64,000 nucleotides of DNA, taken from the NCBI GenBank assembly GCA_038210415.1, contig JBBQWS010000001.1:90052-154051 (forward strand), given 5' to 3'. The translations under genes were made by a program, and so were the position numbers. Positions 8,197 through 16,309 of the stretch are shown piece after piece. Under the pieces are notes generated by a model, which made no database searches, was not told where the DNA came from, and worked only from the letters and a program-made list of their open reading frames with translations. Position 1 is the first letter of the stretch, and every line of letters begins with the position of its first letter. This DNA is from JBBQWS01 sp038210415 (GTDB taxonomy: Bacteria > Actinomycetota > Actinomycetes > Prado026).

Positions 8197-8556
8197 ATGC
8201 GGGCGAAGGATGCGTTGGGGCGATACGGCGAGGACGTTGCTGCCCGCCACCTGGCGGGGCAAGGCATGGTGATCCTGACTCGCAACTGGCGTTGCCCGGT
8301 CGGTGAGATCGACATCGTCGCTCGCGACGGGCCGGCCCTCGTGGTCTGCGAGGTCAAGACCAGGCGCGGTCGTGGCTTCGGTGAGCCGCTGGAGGCCGTC
8401 ACGAGGGCGAAAGCGGCCCGGCTGCGGCGGCTCGCGGCCTGCTGGCTCGCCGAGCACGAGGTGCACCCGCCCGAGATCCGCTTCGACCTGATCGGGGTGG
8501 TGCAGTCCGGCCGTGGTGCCGCTGAGGTCGAGCACCTGCGCGGGGTGGCGTTGTGA
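8197..8556 (+). CDS. YraN/UPF0102 family endonuclease-like protein
   Basis: The 119-residue product begins MRAKDALGRYGEDVAARHL and carries the conserved WRCPVGEIDIVARD and EVKTRRGRGFGEP segments of UPF0102, a restriction-endonuclease-like fold. The acidic and lysine residues of the E-x-K core (CEVKTR) are present. Its function is not established. It lies 4 bases overlapping the ComM-like gene, the typical yraN-comM-dprA order. Confidence 0.9.
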   Translation: MRAKDALGRYGEDVAARHLAGQGMVILTRNWRCPVGEIDIVARDGPALVVCEVKTRRGRGFGEPLEAVTRAKAARLRRLAACWLAEHEVHPPEIRFDLIGVVQSGRGAAEVEHLRGVAL

Positions 8557-10088
8557 GCCTGGCCCGCACGCGTTCGATGGCGCTGATGGGGGTGGCCGGT
8601 CACGTCGTCGAGGTGGAGGCCGATCTCAGCCAGGGCGTCCCGGGGCTGTCGCTGATCGGCCTTCCGGATACAGCCTTGTCCGAGGCCCGCGACCGGGTCC
8701 GTGCTGCGATCATCAACACAGGGGCGCGCTGGCCGAACCGACGGATGACCGTCAACCTCTCGCCCGCGGCGCTCCCGAAGCGGGGCAGTGCCTTCGACCT
8801 CGCACTGGCCCTGTGCCTGCTCGCCGCCGACGGACAGCTCGAGCCGGCTGGGGTGGCCCCGCTCGTCGTGCTCGGTGAGCTCGGCCTCGACGGTCGGGTG
8901 CGGGCAGTCCGCGGGGTGCTACCGGCGGTGCTGGCCGCCGTCGCCGCGGGCGTCGAGTGCGTCGTCGTGCCCGCTGCCAACGGCGCGGAGGCGCAGCTGG
9001 TCCCGGGGGTCCGAGTCCTCGGGGTCGCCAGCTTGGGCGAGGCCCTGGCGGTTCTTCGCGGCGAGCAGCCGGTGCCTGAGATCGAGGCCCCGTCCGGTCC
9101 GACCGACGTCGACGACGCGCCCGACCTGGCCGACGTGGCGGGCCAGCTCGAGGTGAGGTACGCGGTCGAGATCGCGGCCGCTGGCGGACACCACCTGCTC
9201 ATGTTCGGGCCGCCGGGGGTCGGCAAGACGATGCTCGCCGAACGGTTGCCGGGCATTCTGCCGCCCCTGACCGAGGAGCAGTCGCTGGCGGTCACCGCGG
9301 TCCACTCGGTGGCCGGGACGCTTCCGCCCGGCCGTCCGTTGTTGACCCGGGCGCCGCTGCTGGCCCCGCACCACACGGCTACCGTCGCGTCGATCGTCGG
9401 CGGTGGCGCCGGGCTGCCGCGGCCGGGCGCGGCGAGCCTTGCCCACCACGGTGTGCTCATGCTCGACGAGGCGCCGGAGTTCGCGTCCGGTGTGCTCGAC
9501 GCGCTCCGCCAACCCTTGGAGTCGGGCTACGTCACGCTGTCGCGGGTCAACGGCTCGCTGCGGTACCCGGCCCGGTTCCAGCTGGTCCTGGCAGCCAACC
9601 CTTGTCCGTGCGGCCTGGCCACGTCCTCCGACTCGTGCCGGTGCCCACCGCAGGCTCAACGGCGCTACGTGGGCCGGCTGTCCGGGCCGTTGCTCGACCG
9701 GATCGATCTCGCTGTCGGTGTCCGTCAGCCGTCCCGCGCCGACCTCGCCGAAGGCCGCGGTGGCGAGTCGTCCGCAGTCGTGGCGGAGCGGGTCGCCGAG
9801 GCTCGCGGCCGCGCCGCGCGTAGGTGGCGGGGGACACCCTGGACGTGCAACGCCCAGGTCCCCGGGCCCGAGCTCAGGAGTCCGGCGTGGCGGTTGCAGT
9901 CAGCCGACCTGGAGCCGTTGCACGAGGCGTTCGGCCGCGGCGCGATCTCGGCCCGGGGGGTCGACCGCGTGCTGCGGCTGGCCTGGACGCTGGCCGACCT
10001 CGCGGGCAAGGAGCAGCCGCAGCGGCCGGAGATCCTGACCGCCCTGCACCTGCGGACCTCCGCTCAGCTTCCGGGGCTGGCAGCATGA
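8553..10088 (+). CDS. ComM/YifB family AAA+ ATPase (Mg-chelatase-like)
   Basis: The 511-residue protein has an N-terminal Lon-protease-like domain (GLSLIGLPDTALSEARDRV), then an AAA+ domain with Walker A GPPGVGKTMLA near residue 218 and the Walker B-type LMLDEAPEF, and a C-terminal Mg_chelatase_C region with a CPCG zinc-like cluster. Homologue ComM is a helicase for branch migration in natural transformation; many non-competent bacteria also keep it. The GTG start overlaps the yraN stop and the end overlaps dprA, so the three form a coupled unit. Confidence 0.92.
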   Translation: MSLARTRSMALMGVAGHVVEVEADLSQGVPGLSLIGLPDTALSEARDRVRAAIINTGARWPNRRMTVNLSPAALPKRGSAFDLALALCLLAADGQLEPAGVAPLVVLGELGLDGRVRAVRGVLPAVLAAVAAGVECVVVPAANGAEAQLVPGVRVLGVASLGEALAVLRGEQPVPEIEAPSGPTDVDDAPDLADVAGQLEVRYAVEIAAAGGHHLLMFGPPGVGKTMLAERLPGILPPLTEEQSLAVTAVHSVAGTLPPGRPLLTRAPLLAPHHTATVASIVGGGAGLPRPGAASLAHHGVLMLDEAPEFASGVLDALRQPLESGYVTLSRVNGSLRYPARFQLVLAANPCPCGLATSSDSCRCPPQAQRRYVGRLSGPLLDRIDLAVGVRQPSRADLAEGRGGESSAVVAERVAEARGRAARRWRGTPWTCNAQVPGPELRSPAWRLQSADLEPLHEAFGRGAISARGVDRVLRLAWTLADLAGKEQPQRPEILTALHLRTSAQLPGLAA

Positions 10089-11335
10089 TCGCGTCGAGCG
10101 ACGCCGGTGGCGGGTCCGCCGACCGCTTGTCGGAGCGGGTGGCCCGCGCGGGCCTGCTCCAGGTCGGCGAGCCGGGCGACGTCCGACTCTGGCACCTCGT
10201 CGAGCGGCTCGGGGCGATCGAGGCGCTCTCGGCCCTGCGTGCGGGGCCCGAGCCGGTCCGCGGGCTCGGGCACTACGGCCCGCGCCTCGCCGGGCTCGTT
10301 CCGGAGCGCTCACTCGAGCAGGGCGTCGAGTGCGGCGCCCGCTTGGTGGTTCCGGGCGACCTCGAGTGGCCGACTCAGCTCGGCGACCTCGACCTCCCCG
10401 GCGGGGGTGGCGACCGCGCAGCGAGCCCGCCGTTGGCGCTTTGGGTCCGCGGGCCCGGGCAGCTGCGGTTGGCGGCGGTCCGGTCCGTCGCCGTGGTCGG
10501 GGCGAGAGCCGCCACCGGCTACGGCACCCACGTCGCCGCCGAGCTGGCCTCGGGGCTTGCGGTCGGCTCCGCCTCGGCTGTGGGCTCGGCCCCCGGCAGG
10601 CCTTTCGCGGTCTTCTCCGGCGGCGCCTACGGGATCGACGCCGCCGCGCACCGCGGCGCCCTGGCGGTCGGTGGGACCACGGTCGCCGTGCTCGCCTGCG
10701 GTGTCGACGTGCCGTACCCGCGCGGGCACTCCGCCCTCTTCGACCGGATCGTCGCGCAGGGGCTGCTGGTCAGCGAGCTGCCCCCTGGTTCGTCCCCGAC
10801 CCGTAGCCGGTTCCTGGAGCGCAACCGCCTGATTGCGGCGCTCACCCGGGCCACGGTCGTGGTCGAGGCCGCGACCCGCAGCGGCGCCCTGAACACAGTC
10901 GGCTGGGCCGACCGGCTCGGGCGGACCGTGCTGGGCCTGCCTGGCCCGGTCACGTCGACCATGTCCGCGGGGGTGCATCGACAGATCCGCGCCGGAGTGG
11001 CCACCTTGGTGACGTCTGCGGAGGAGGTGGTCGAGGCGGTGACGAGTCTCGGTGAGCAGCTGGCCACGGCCGAGCGGCAGCTGGTGGCGGAGCAGGTCGA
11101 GCGAGCCGCGGGCCAGCGCCCGACCGACCAGCTCGACCCGTTGGCGCTGCGCGTGTTCGACGCCCTGCCCCGTAGCGGCTCGCGGGCTCTGCTCGAGGTC
11201 GCCCGGTCCGCCGGCTTGTCGAGCGAGCTCGTGGGGCAGCGGTTGATCCAGCTGCGGGCGCTCGGCCTCGTCGAGCTGAGCGGGGGCCGCTACCGGCTGG
11301 GCCCGCGCGCCGGTCGCCCGGACCCCAGCGGTTGA
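10085..11335 (+). CDS. dprA: DNA-processing protein DprA
   Basis: DprA loads RecA on incoming single-stranded DNA. The ATG at 10085 overlaps the comM stop (ATGA), and the product has 416 residues. The Rossmann-like core shows VVGARAATGYGTHVA, VFSGGAYGIDAAAHRGAL and FLERNRLIAALTRATVVVEA, the diagnostic DprA/Smf motifs. The C-terminal 65 residues form a winged-helix domain (ALLEVARSAGLSSELVG). Its presence does not prove natural competence. Confidence 0.94.
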   Translation: MIASSDAGGGSADRLSERVARAGLLQVGEPGDVRLWHLVERLGAIEALSALRAGPEPVRGLGHYGPRLAGLVPERSLEQGVECGARLVVPGDLEWPTQLGDLDLPGGGGDRAASPPLALWVRGPGQLRLAAVRSVAVVGARAATGYGTHVAAELASGLAVGSASAVGSAPGRPFAVFSGGAYGIDAAAHRGALAVGGTTVAVLACGVDVPYPRGHSALFDRIVAQGLLVSELPPGSSPTRSRFLERNRLIAALTRATVVVEAATRSGALNTVGWADRLGRTVLGLPGPVTSTMSAGVHRQIRAGVATLVTSAEEVVEAVTSLGEQLATAERQLVAEQVERAAGQRPTDQLDPLALRVFDALPRSGSRALLEVARSAGLSSELVGQRLIQLRALGLVELSGGRYRLGPRAGRPDPSG

Positions 11336-11395
11336 GCGTGCACCTGGCGGCGCGGCAGGCTTGACCCGGCGCTCACGTGGCCGGACCGTGGGGGA

Positions 11396-12337
11396 GTGAG
11401 CCCCACCGACGCAGCCGAGTATGACCTGCCTGCTGCCAGCTGTGAGGCGCTCGGGCTGTTCGTGCGGCATCTCGAGGTCGAGCGCGCGCTCTCCGACCAC
11501 ACGGTGCGGGCGTACCGCGCTGACGTGGTGGCACTGCTCAGGTTTGCCGCCGAGCGAGGAGTTGTCGGTCCCGCCGACCTCGACGTCCACGTGCTCCGCG
11601 GCTGGCTCGGGGCGCAGTCCGCGGCCGGGTCCGCACGGTCGTCGTTGTCGCGCCGGGTGGCGGCGGCTCGCGCCTTCACCGCTTGGTGCTTGCGCCGCGG
11701 CCTTTCGACGGCTGACCCGGGCCTGCTGCTCGGGTCGGCCCGCCCGCACCGGACCTTGCCCGGGGTGCTCCGTCAGGACCAGGCCAGCGACCTTCTCGAT
11801 CAGGCAGCCGAGCGGGCCGACGACGGCGGCGCCGACGACTTGCGCGACCAGGCTGTCCTTGAGCTGCTGTATGCGAGCGGGATCCGGGTCGGTGAGCTCG
11901 TCGGGCTGGACGTCGACGACATCGACCCGGCGCGGCGGACGATCCGGGTGCTGGGCAAGGGCGCCAAGGAGCGCACGGTGCCGATCGGGCTGCCGGCGGC
12001 GCGGGCGATCGACCGCTGGCTGCGGCAGGGTCGGGGCCGCCTGGCTGGTCCGCGTGCGGGTCCCGCGCTCTTCGTCGGGACACGCGGGGGCAGGCTCGAC
12101 CCACGAACGGTACGAAGAATGGTGCACGAACGGTTAGAGTCCGTCCGCGGGGCACCCGACCTGGGTCCGCACGGGTTGCGGCACACTGCTGCGACCCATC
12201 TGCTGGAGGGTGGCGCGGACCTACGTTCCGTCCAGGAGCTGCTTGGTCACGCTAGTCTCGCTACCACGCAGATCTACACGCATGTGTCCGTAGAGAGGCT
12301 GAGGGCGACGTATGAGCAGGCGCATCCCCGCGCGTGA
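11396..12337 (+). CDS. xerC: Tyrosine recombinase XerC
   Basis: XerC resolves chromosome dimers at dif with XerD. The 313-residue product has an N-terminal SAM-like core-binding domain and a catalytic domain with the arginine in YASGIRVGEL, the lysine in GKGAKERTVP, HGLRHTAATH, the histidine in LLGHASLATT and the tyrosine in IYTHVSVERL. All catalytic residues are in place. The GTG start is preceded by GGGGGAG. The last 26 bases overlap whiG. Nothing suggests a phage integrase: it sits in a conserved dprA-xerC-whiG block. Confidence 0.9.
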   Translation: MSPTDAAEYDLPAASCEALGLFVRHLEVERALSDHTVRAYRADVVALLRFAAERGVVGPADLDVHVLRGWLGAQSAAGSARSSLSRRVAAARAFTAWCLRRGLSTADPGLLLGSARPHRTLPGVLRQDQASDLLDQAAERADDGGADDLRDQAVLELLYASGIRVGELVGLDVDDIDPARRTIRVLGKGAKERTVPIGLPAARAIDRWLRQGRGRLAGPRAGPALFVGTRGGRLDPRTVRRMVHERLESVRGAPDLGPHGLRHTAATHLLEGGADLRSVQELLGHASLATTQIYTHVSVERLRATYEQAHPRA

Positions 12338-13253
12338 CGGCAGTTCCGTCAGCGCGCAGGACGAGGGTCTGAGCGTCGTGGCCGCGGACGTCGACGAAGC
12401 CGACGACTCCGGTGACGAGGCCGCAGACGACACCGTCGGAGCCGTCGAGGTCGCAGCGGTCGTCGAGGACCTGCCGGACCCCGACGTCGCCGCCGCTGCA
12501 CTGCGCGCGCTCTGGGTGGGGTTCAAGGACAACGCGGACCCCGCGCTGCGCGAGCGGCTGATCCTGCACTACTCGCCGCTGGTGAAGTACGTCGCCGGCC
12601 GGGTAGGCGTGGGGCTTCCGCCGAACATCGAGCAGGCCGACCTGGTTTCGTACGGCATCTTCGGCCTGATCGACGCCATCGAGAAGTTCGACCTCGAACG
12701 CGCCATCAAGTTCGAGACCTATGCGATCAGCCGGATCCGCGGCGCCATCATCGACGAGCTTCGCGCGATCGACTGGATTCCCCGTTCGGTGCGCTACAAG
12801 GCACGTGAGGTCGAGCGCGCGTACGCAGCCCTGGAAGGCGAGCTTCACCGTTCGCCGACCGAGGCCGAGGTCGCGGACCACATGGGGATCAAGCTCGAGG
12901 ACCTCCACACGATCTTCAGCCAGGTGTCGTTCGTCAACGTCGTGGCCCTGGACGAGCTGCTGAACGTAGGCGGCGAGAAGGGCGACAAGCTGAGCCTGGT
13001 CGACACCCTCGAGGACACCCGAGCCGAGGACCCGGTTGCGGCGTTCGAGTCCGAGGAGACGAAGTACCTGCTGGCCAAGGCGATCAACACGCTTCCCGAA
13101 CGCGAGAAGATCGTGGTGACCCTCTACTACTACGAGGGACTCACGCTGGCCGAGATCGGACAGGTGCTGGGCGTCACCGAGTCTCGGATCTGTCAGATGC
13201 ACACCAAGGCGGTCCTGCAGCTGCGCGGCAAGCTCGTCGAGCAGCGCGACTAG
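12312..13253 (+). CDS. whiG: RNA polymerase sigma factor WhiG (FliA-type)
   Basis: WhiG belongs to the sigma-28 group and controls early sporulation genes in Streptomyces. After an acidic N-terminal extension of about 55 residues, region 2 (YVAGRVGVGLPPNIEQADLV, then KFETYAISRIRGAIIDELR), region 3 and region 4 (LAEIGQVLGVTESRICQMH) are all present. The total of 313 residues exceeds the usual 280 because of the extension. It overlaps xerC by 26 bases, so it depends on upstream translation or its own promoter inside xerC. The window holds no other whi or flagellar gene. Confidence 0.9.
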   Translation: MSRRIPARDGSSVSAQDEGLSVVAADVDEADDSGDEAADDTVGAVEVAAVVEDLPDPDVAAAALRALWVGFKDNADPALRERLILHYSPLVKYVAGRVGVGLPPNIEQADLVSYGIFGLIDAIEKFDLERAIKFETYAISRIRGAIIDELRAIDWIPRSVRYKAREVERAYAALEGELHRSPTEAEVADHMGIKLEDLHTIFSQVSFVNVVALDELLNVGGEKGDKLSLVDTLEDTRAEDPVAAFESEETKYLLAKAINTLPEREKIVVTLYYYEGLTLAEIGQVLGVTESRICQMHTKAVLQLRGKLVEQRD

Positions 13254-13268
13254 AGCGCAGCACGCGGG

Positions 13269-13988
13269 TCAGGTCTTCGCCGTGGGAACCAGGCGACGCC
13301 GTCGGGTCCAGGCGACGCCACCGGCCCCGACCAGACCGCCGAGTGCGACCGTGGCGCCGGCGGACACCAGCCCGCTTGCACCTTGACTGCGATCAGGCTC
13401 TGCAGTCGACGTACCGGCCGCTGTCGGCCCGGCCCTCGCGGCCACTCCGTCCGGCGCCGACCCCTTGACTGCGCTGAACGGCAGCAGCCGCACCGACGGC
13501 CGCCCTGGCCAGGGGTCGAGGTACGTCGTGCCCCGCAGCAGCCCCCAGTGCAGGCACGGCTGCCCGCAGTGCGTGGTGAGAGGTTCGAGGCGTCCGATCA
13601 CCTCGCCGACGGCCACGTGCTGCCCGACCCGGACCACCGGACGTACCGGCTCGTAGGTGCTGCGCAGCGGCCCGTGCAGCACGACCACCACGGAACGCCC
13701 GGCGAGGCCACCGGCGAAGCCGACCATGCCCGCGGCGCCGGCCCGCACGACGGCTCCAGCGGGGGCCGCAAGGTCGATCCCGCGGTGTCCGGCCAGCCAG
13801 GGACGCCCGGGCGGGGGCGGCGCGAACGGCCGGAGCACGGCCACCGGACCATCGAGCGGCAATCGCCACCCCGCCGGCACCGCGGGCGGGCGGCTGCGGC
13901 CTGCGGTGTCGGCCACGGCTGGTGGCGGGGAGCCCAGCAGGAGCAGGGCGGCGAGCGTGCTGAGCCAGGCCAGCTGTTTTCGGATCAT
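13269..13988 (-). CDS. Secreted M23/LytM-family protein, probably catalytically degenerate
   Basis: The 239-residue product begins with a signal peptide (MIRKQLAWLSTLAALLLLGS, cleaved near AVADT). The LytM domain keeps the first zinc ligand motif HRGID, but the segment that normally carries a catalytic histidine reads STYEPV, and the H-x-H motif reads PCLHWG, so one histidine is lost at each place. A C-terminal membrane segment followed by RRRR suggests an anchored protein. Degenerate LytM proteins often regulate amidases. The gene is convergent with whiG and divergent from rpsB. Confidence 0.8.
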   Translation of the reverse strand: MIRKQLAWLSTLAALLLLGSPPPAVADTAGRSRPPAVPAGWRLPLDGPVAVLRPFAPPPPGRPWLAGHRGIDLAAPAGAVVRAGAAGMVGFAGGLAGRSVVVVLHGPLRSTYEPVRPVVRVGQHVAVGEVIGRLEPLTTHCGQPCLHWGLLRGTTYLDPWPGRPSVRLLPFSAVKGSAPDGVAARAGPTAAGTSTAEPDRSQGASGLVSAGATVALGGLVGAGGVAWTRRRRLVPTAKT

Positions 13989-14070
13989 GTCGTCAGGCTC
14001 GTCTGGTGGGTCGCGCAGGGACAGCGGGCAGGACGTGGCTGGGGACACCCGAGCCTGTGGACAACCTTGG

Positions 14071-14099
14071 TTACCTCGGTGGCTGCCGTCCCGTAGACT
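14071..14099 (+). promoter_or_regulatory. Putative sigma-70-type promoter for rpsB-tsf
   Basis: TTACCT at 14071-14076 and TAGACT at 14094-14099 are spaced by 17 bases, giving a leader of about 210 nt before rpsB. It lies in the 329-bp gap between the M23 gene and rpsB, which contains no convincing gene. Confidence 0.45.
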
Positions 14100-14229
14100 T
14101 CGTCCAGACCTGAGTTCGCTCCGGTCTAATTCGCACGCCCTCCTCGTGCGCCCTCGGGCCACGGGCGGTCCCTCGGTCTTCCGACTGGTCCAACCAGCGG
14201 AAGAGCAGACCGGTGCAGGGCGTCAGGCA

Positions 14230-14251
14230 GCGTCCGGCGACCGCCGGACGC
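14230..14251 (+). promoter_or_regulatory. Hairpin in the rpsB leader
   Basis: GCGTCCGGC at 14230-14238 pairs perfectly with GCCGGACGC at 14243-14251 around the tetraloop GACC. It is placed about 65 bases before the rpsB ATG. Leaders before rpsB are autoregulatory in several bacteria, so an S2-binding or attenuation role is plausible but unproven here. Confidence 0.45.
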
Positions 14252-14317
14252 GACGAACCGAGTCGGGTGGGTCGCTGGGCGCCGAGCCCGGTCCGCCCAT
14301 GAAGGAGTGCTTCGGCT

Positions 14318-15295
14318 ATGGCCGTCGTCACCATGCGTCAGCTGCTCGAGAGCGGCGTCCACTTCGGGCACCAGACCCGTCGCTGGAACCCGAAGATGAA
14401 GCGCTTCATCTTCACCGAGCGCAACGGCATTTACATCATCGACCTGCAGCAGTCGCTGTCATACATCGACCGCGCCTACGAGTTCGTCAAGGAGACGGTC
14501 GCCCACGGCGGCTCGGTGCTCTTCGTCGGGACCAAGAAGCAGGCTCAGGAGTCCGTCGCCGAGCAGGCCACCCGGGTCGGCATGCCCTACGTCAACCAGC
14601 GTTGGCTCGGCGGCATGCTCACCAACTTCTCCACCGTGCACAAGCGCCTGCAGCGCCTCAAGGAGCTCGAGCTCATCGACTTCGACGACGTGGCTGGCTC
14701 CGGCATGACGAAGAAGGAGCTGCTCGTCCTGCACCGCGAGAAGGTCAAGCTCGACAAGATCCTCGGCGGTATCCGTGACATGAGCCGGGTGCCCAGTGCG
14801 GTGTGGATCGTCGACACGAAAAAGGAACACATCGCGATCGCGGAGGCGCGCAAGCTGCACATCCCCGTCGTCGCGATCCTCGATACCAACTGCGACCCCG
14901 ACGAGGTCGACTTCCCGATCCCCGGCAACGACGACGCGATCCGCGCGGTCGGCCTGCTGACCAGGGTCGTCGCCGACGCGGTGGCCGAGGGCCTCATGAT
15001 CCGCGCTGGCGCGGGTCAGTCCGACGACAAACCGGGCACCGAGCCGGGCAGCGGTGAGCCGCTGGCCGACTGGGAGCGCGAGCTGCTCGCCGTCGACGAG
15101 GTCGCGGCTCCGGCCGCCGAGGTTGCGGCTCAGGTCGCCGCCGAAGCTTCCGCCGAGGTCCCCGCCGAGACCGTCGCCGAGATCGCCGAAGAGGCCGGTA
15201 CAGCGACCGCGACCGACGAGGTGGCCGCCGAGGTCGTCGAGGCTGTCCCCGCCACCGAGGCAACCGCCGAGGTCGAGAGCGCCGAGCAGGCCTGA
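14318..15295 (+). CDS. rpsB: Small ribosomal subunit protein uS2 with long acidic/alanine tail
   Basis: The product starts MAVVTMRQLLESGVHFGHQT and carries the S2 signature blocks RFIFTERNGIYIIDLQQ and NQRWLGGMLTNF. The RBS GAAGGAG lies 11 bases before the ATG. The S2 fold ends near residue 230; about 95 further residues are Ala/Glu/Val-rich with imperfect EVAAE repeats, making 325 in all against roughly 240-300 for most. The gene begins the rpsB-tsf-pyrH-frr-cdsA block. Confidence 0.96.
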   Translation: MAVVTMRQLLESGVHFGHQTRRWNPKMKRFIFTERNGIYIIDLQQSLSYIDRAYEFVKETVAHGGSVLFVGTKKQAQESVAEQATRVGMPYVNQRWLGGMLTNFSTVHKRLQRLKELELIDFDDVAGSGMTKKELLVLHREKVKLDKILGGIRDMSRVPSAVWIVDTKKEHIAIAEARKLHIPVVAILDTNCDPDEVDFPIPGNDDAIRAVGLLTRVVADAVAEGLMIRAGAGQSDDKPGTEPGSGEPLADWERELLAVDEVAAPAAEVAAQVAAEASAEVPAETVAEIAEEAGTATATDEVAAEVVEAVPATEATAEVESAEQA

Positions 15296-15307
15296 TCGTC
15301 AACTGGA

Positions 15308-15344
15308 GCGGCGCCGGGATCTGTAGGAAGGATCCTGGCGCCGC
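15308..15344 (+). terminator. Strong hairpin between rpsB and tsf (attenuator or processing site)
   Basis: A 14-base arm at 15308-15321 (GCGGCGCCGGGATC) pairs with 15331-15344 (GATCCTGGCGCCGC), with one G-T wobble, around a 9-base loop. There is no T-run after it. Just downstream GGTCCG (15349-15354) can pair with CGGACC (15365-15370). It starts 12 bases after the rpsB stop, a fitting place to adjust S2 versus EF-Ts output by partial termination or RNA processing. Confidence 0.6.
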
Positions 15345-15394
15345 TGCCGGTCCGACCCACCGGCCGGACCCCATCGAGACAGAAAGAGCGCACC

Positions 15395-16213
15395 ATGTCG
15401 AACTTCTCCGCCGCTGACGTCAAGCGGCTCCGCGAGCTCACCGCTGCGGGGATGATGGACTGCAAGCGGGCCCTCGAGGAGTCCGACGGCGACTTCGACA
15501 AGGCCGTCGACCTGCTCCGGGTCAAGGGCGCGAAGGACGTCGGCAAGCGAGCCGACCGCGTCGCCGGCAACGGCTTGGTCGCTGTGTCGGGCAACGCCAT
15601 CATCGAGCTCGCCTGCGAGACCGACTTCGTCGCGAAGAACGACAAGTTCCAGGAGCTCGCCGCCGCGGTCGCCAGCGCGGTCGAGGCTGCTCGCCCCGCA
15701 GACGTAGCCGCCGCGCTTGCGCTGACGCTGCCCGACGGCCAGTCGGTCCAGTCCGCGATAGAGGCGATGTCCGCGGTGATCGGCGAGAAGCTTGAGCTGC
15801 GTCGCCTCGCCGTACTCGACGGGACCGTCGCGACCTACCTGCACCGCAAGGACCCTGCGCTGCCCCCGCAGGTCGGCGTACTGGTCGCGTTCGAGGGTGG
15901 CGGCGTCGATGTCGCCCGAAGCATCGCCATGCAGGTTGCTGCGATGCGTCCGAAGTTCCTCCACCGCGACGAGGTCCCCGCCGAGACGATCGCTGCCGAG
16001 CAGCGCATCGCCGAGGAGACTGCCCGCGAGGAGGGCAAGCCCGAGGCTGCCCTGACCAAGATCGTCGAGGGCAAGGTCAACGCCTACTACAAGGACTTCG
16101 TCCTGCTCGAGCAGCCTTCGGTCACCGAGCAGAAGAAGTCGGTGCGTCAGGTGCTTGCCGACGCAGGGCTCACGGTCACCGGTTTCGCGCGCTTCGAGGT
16201 CGGCTCCAACTAG
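15395..16213 (+). CDS. tsf: Translation elongation factor Ts
   Basis: EF-Ts is the nucleotide exchange factor for EF-Tu. The 272-residue product shows both family signatures, LRELTAAGMMDCKRALEES near the N-terminus and GNAIIELACETDFVAKND near residue 66, followed by the core and the C-terminal module. The RBS AGAAAGAG precedes the ATG. It follows rpsB by 99 bases that contain a strong hairpin. Confidence 0.96.
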   Translation: MSNFSAADVKRLRELTAAGMMDCKRALEESDGDFDKAVDLLRVKGAKDVGKRADRVAGNGLVAVSGNAIIELACETDFVAKNDKFQELAAAVASAVEAARPADVAAALALTLPDGQSVQSAIEAMSAVIGEKLELRRLAVLDGTVATYLHRKDPALPPQVGVLVAFEGGGVDVARSIAMQVAAMRPKFLHRDEVPAETIAAEQRIAEETAREEGKPEAALTKIVEGKVNAYYKDFVLLEQPSVTEQKKSVRQVLADAGLTVTGFARFEVGSN

Positions 16214-16309
16214 GGCACCGCTAACTAGGGCACACTGACTGACCAGCACAGCGGACTCACCAGCAGTCGGTCGGCGATGGTTCGGAAGGACACCGTGGAG
16301 GTCAGCGCA

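Noticed and set aside
11396..12337. Tyrosine recombinase as a sign of a prophage or integrative element
   Set aside because: It lies in the conserved dprA-xerC-whiG order, is XerC-like throughout, and there is no att-like duplication or phage gene nearby.
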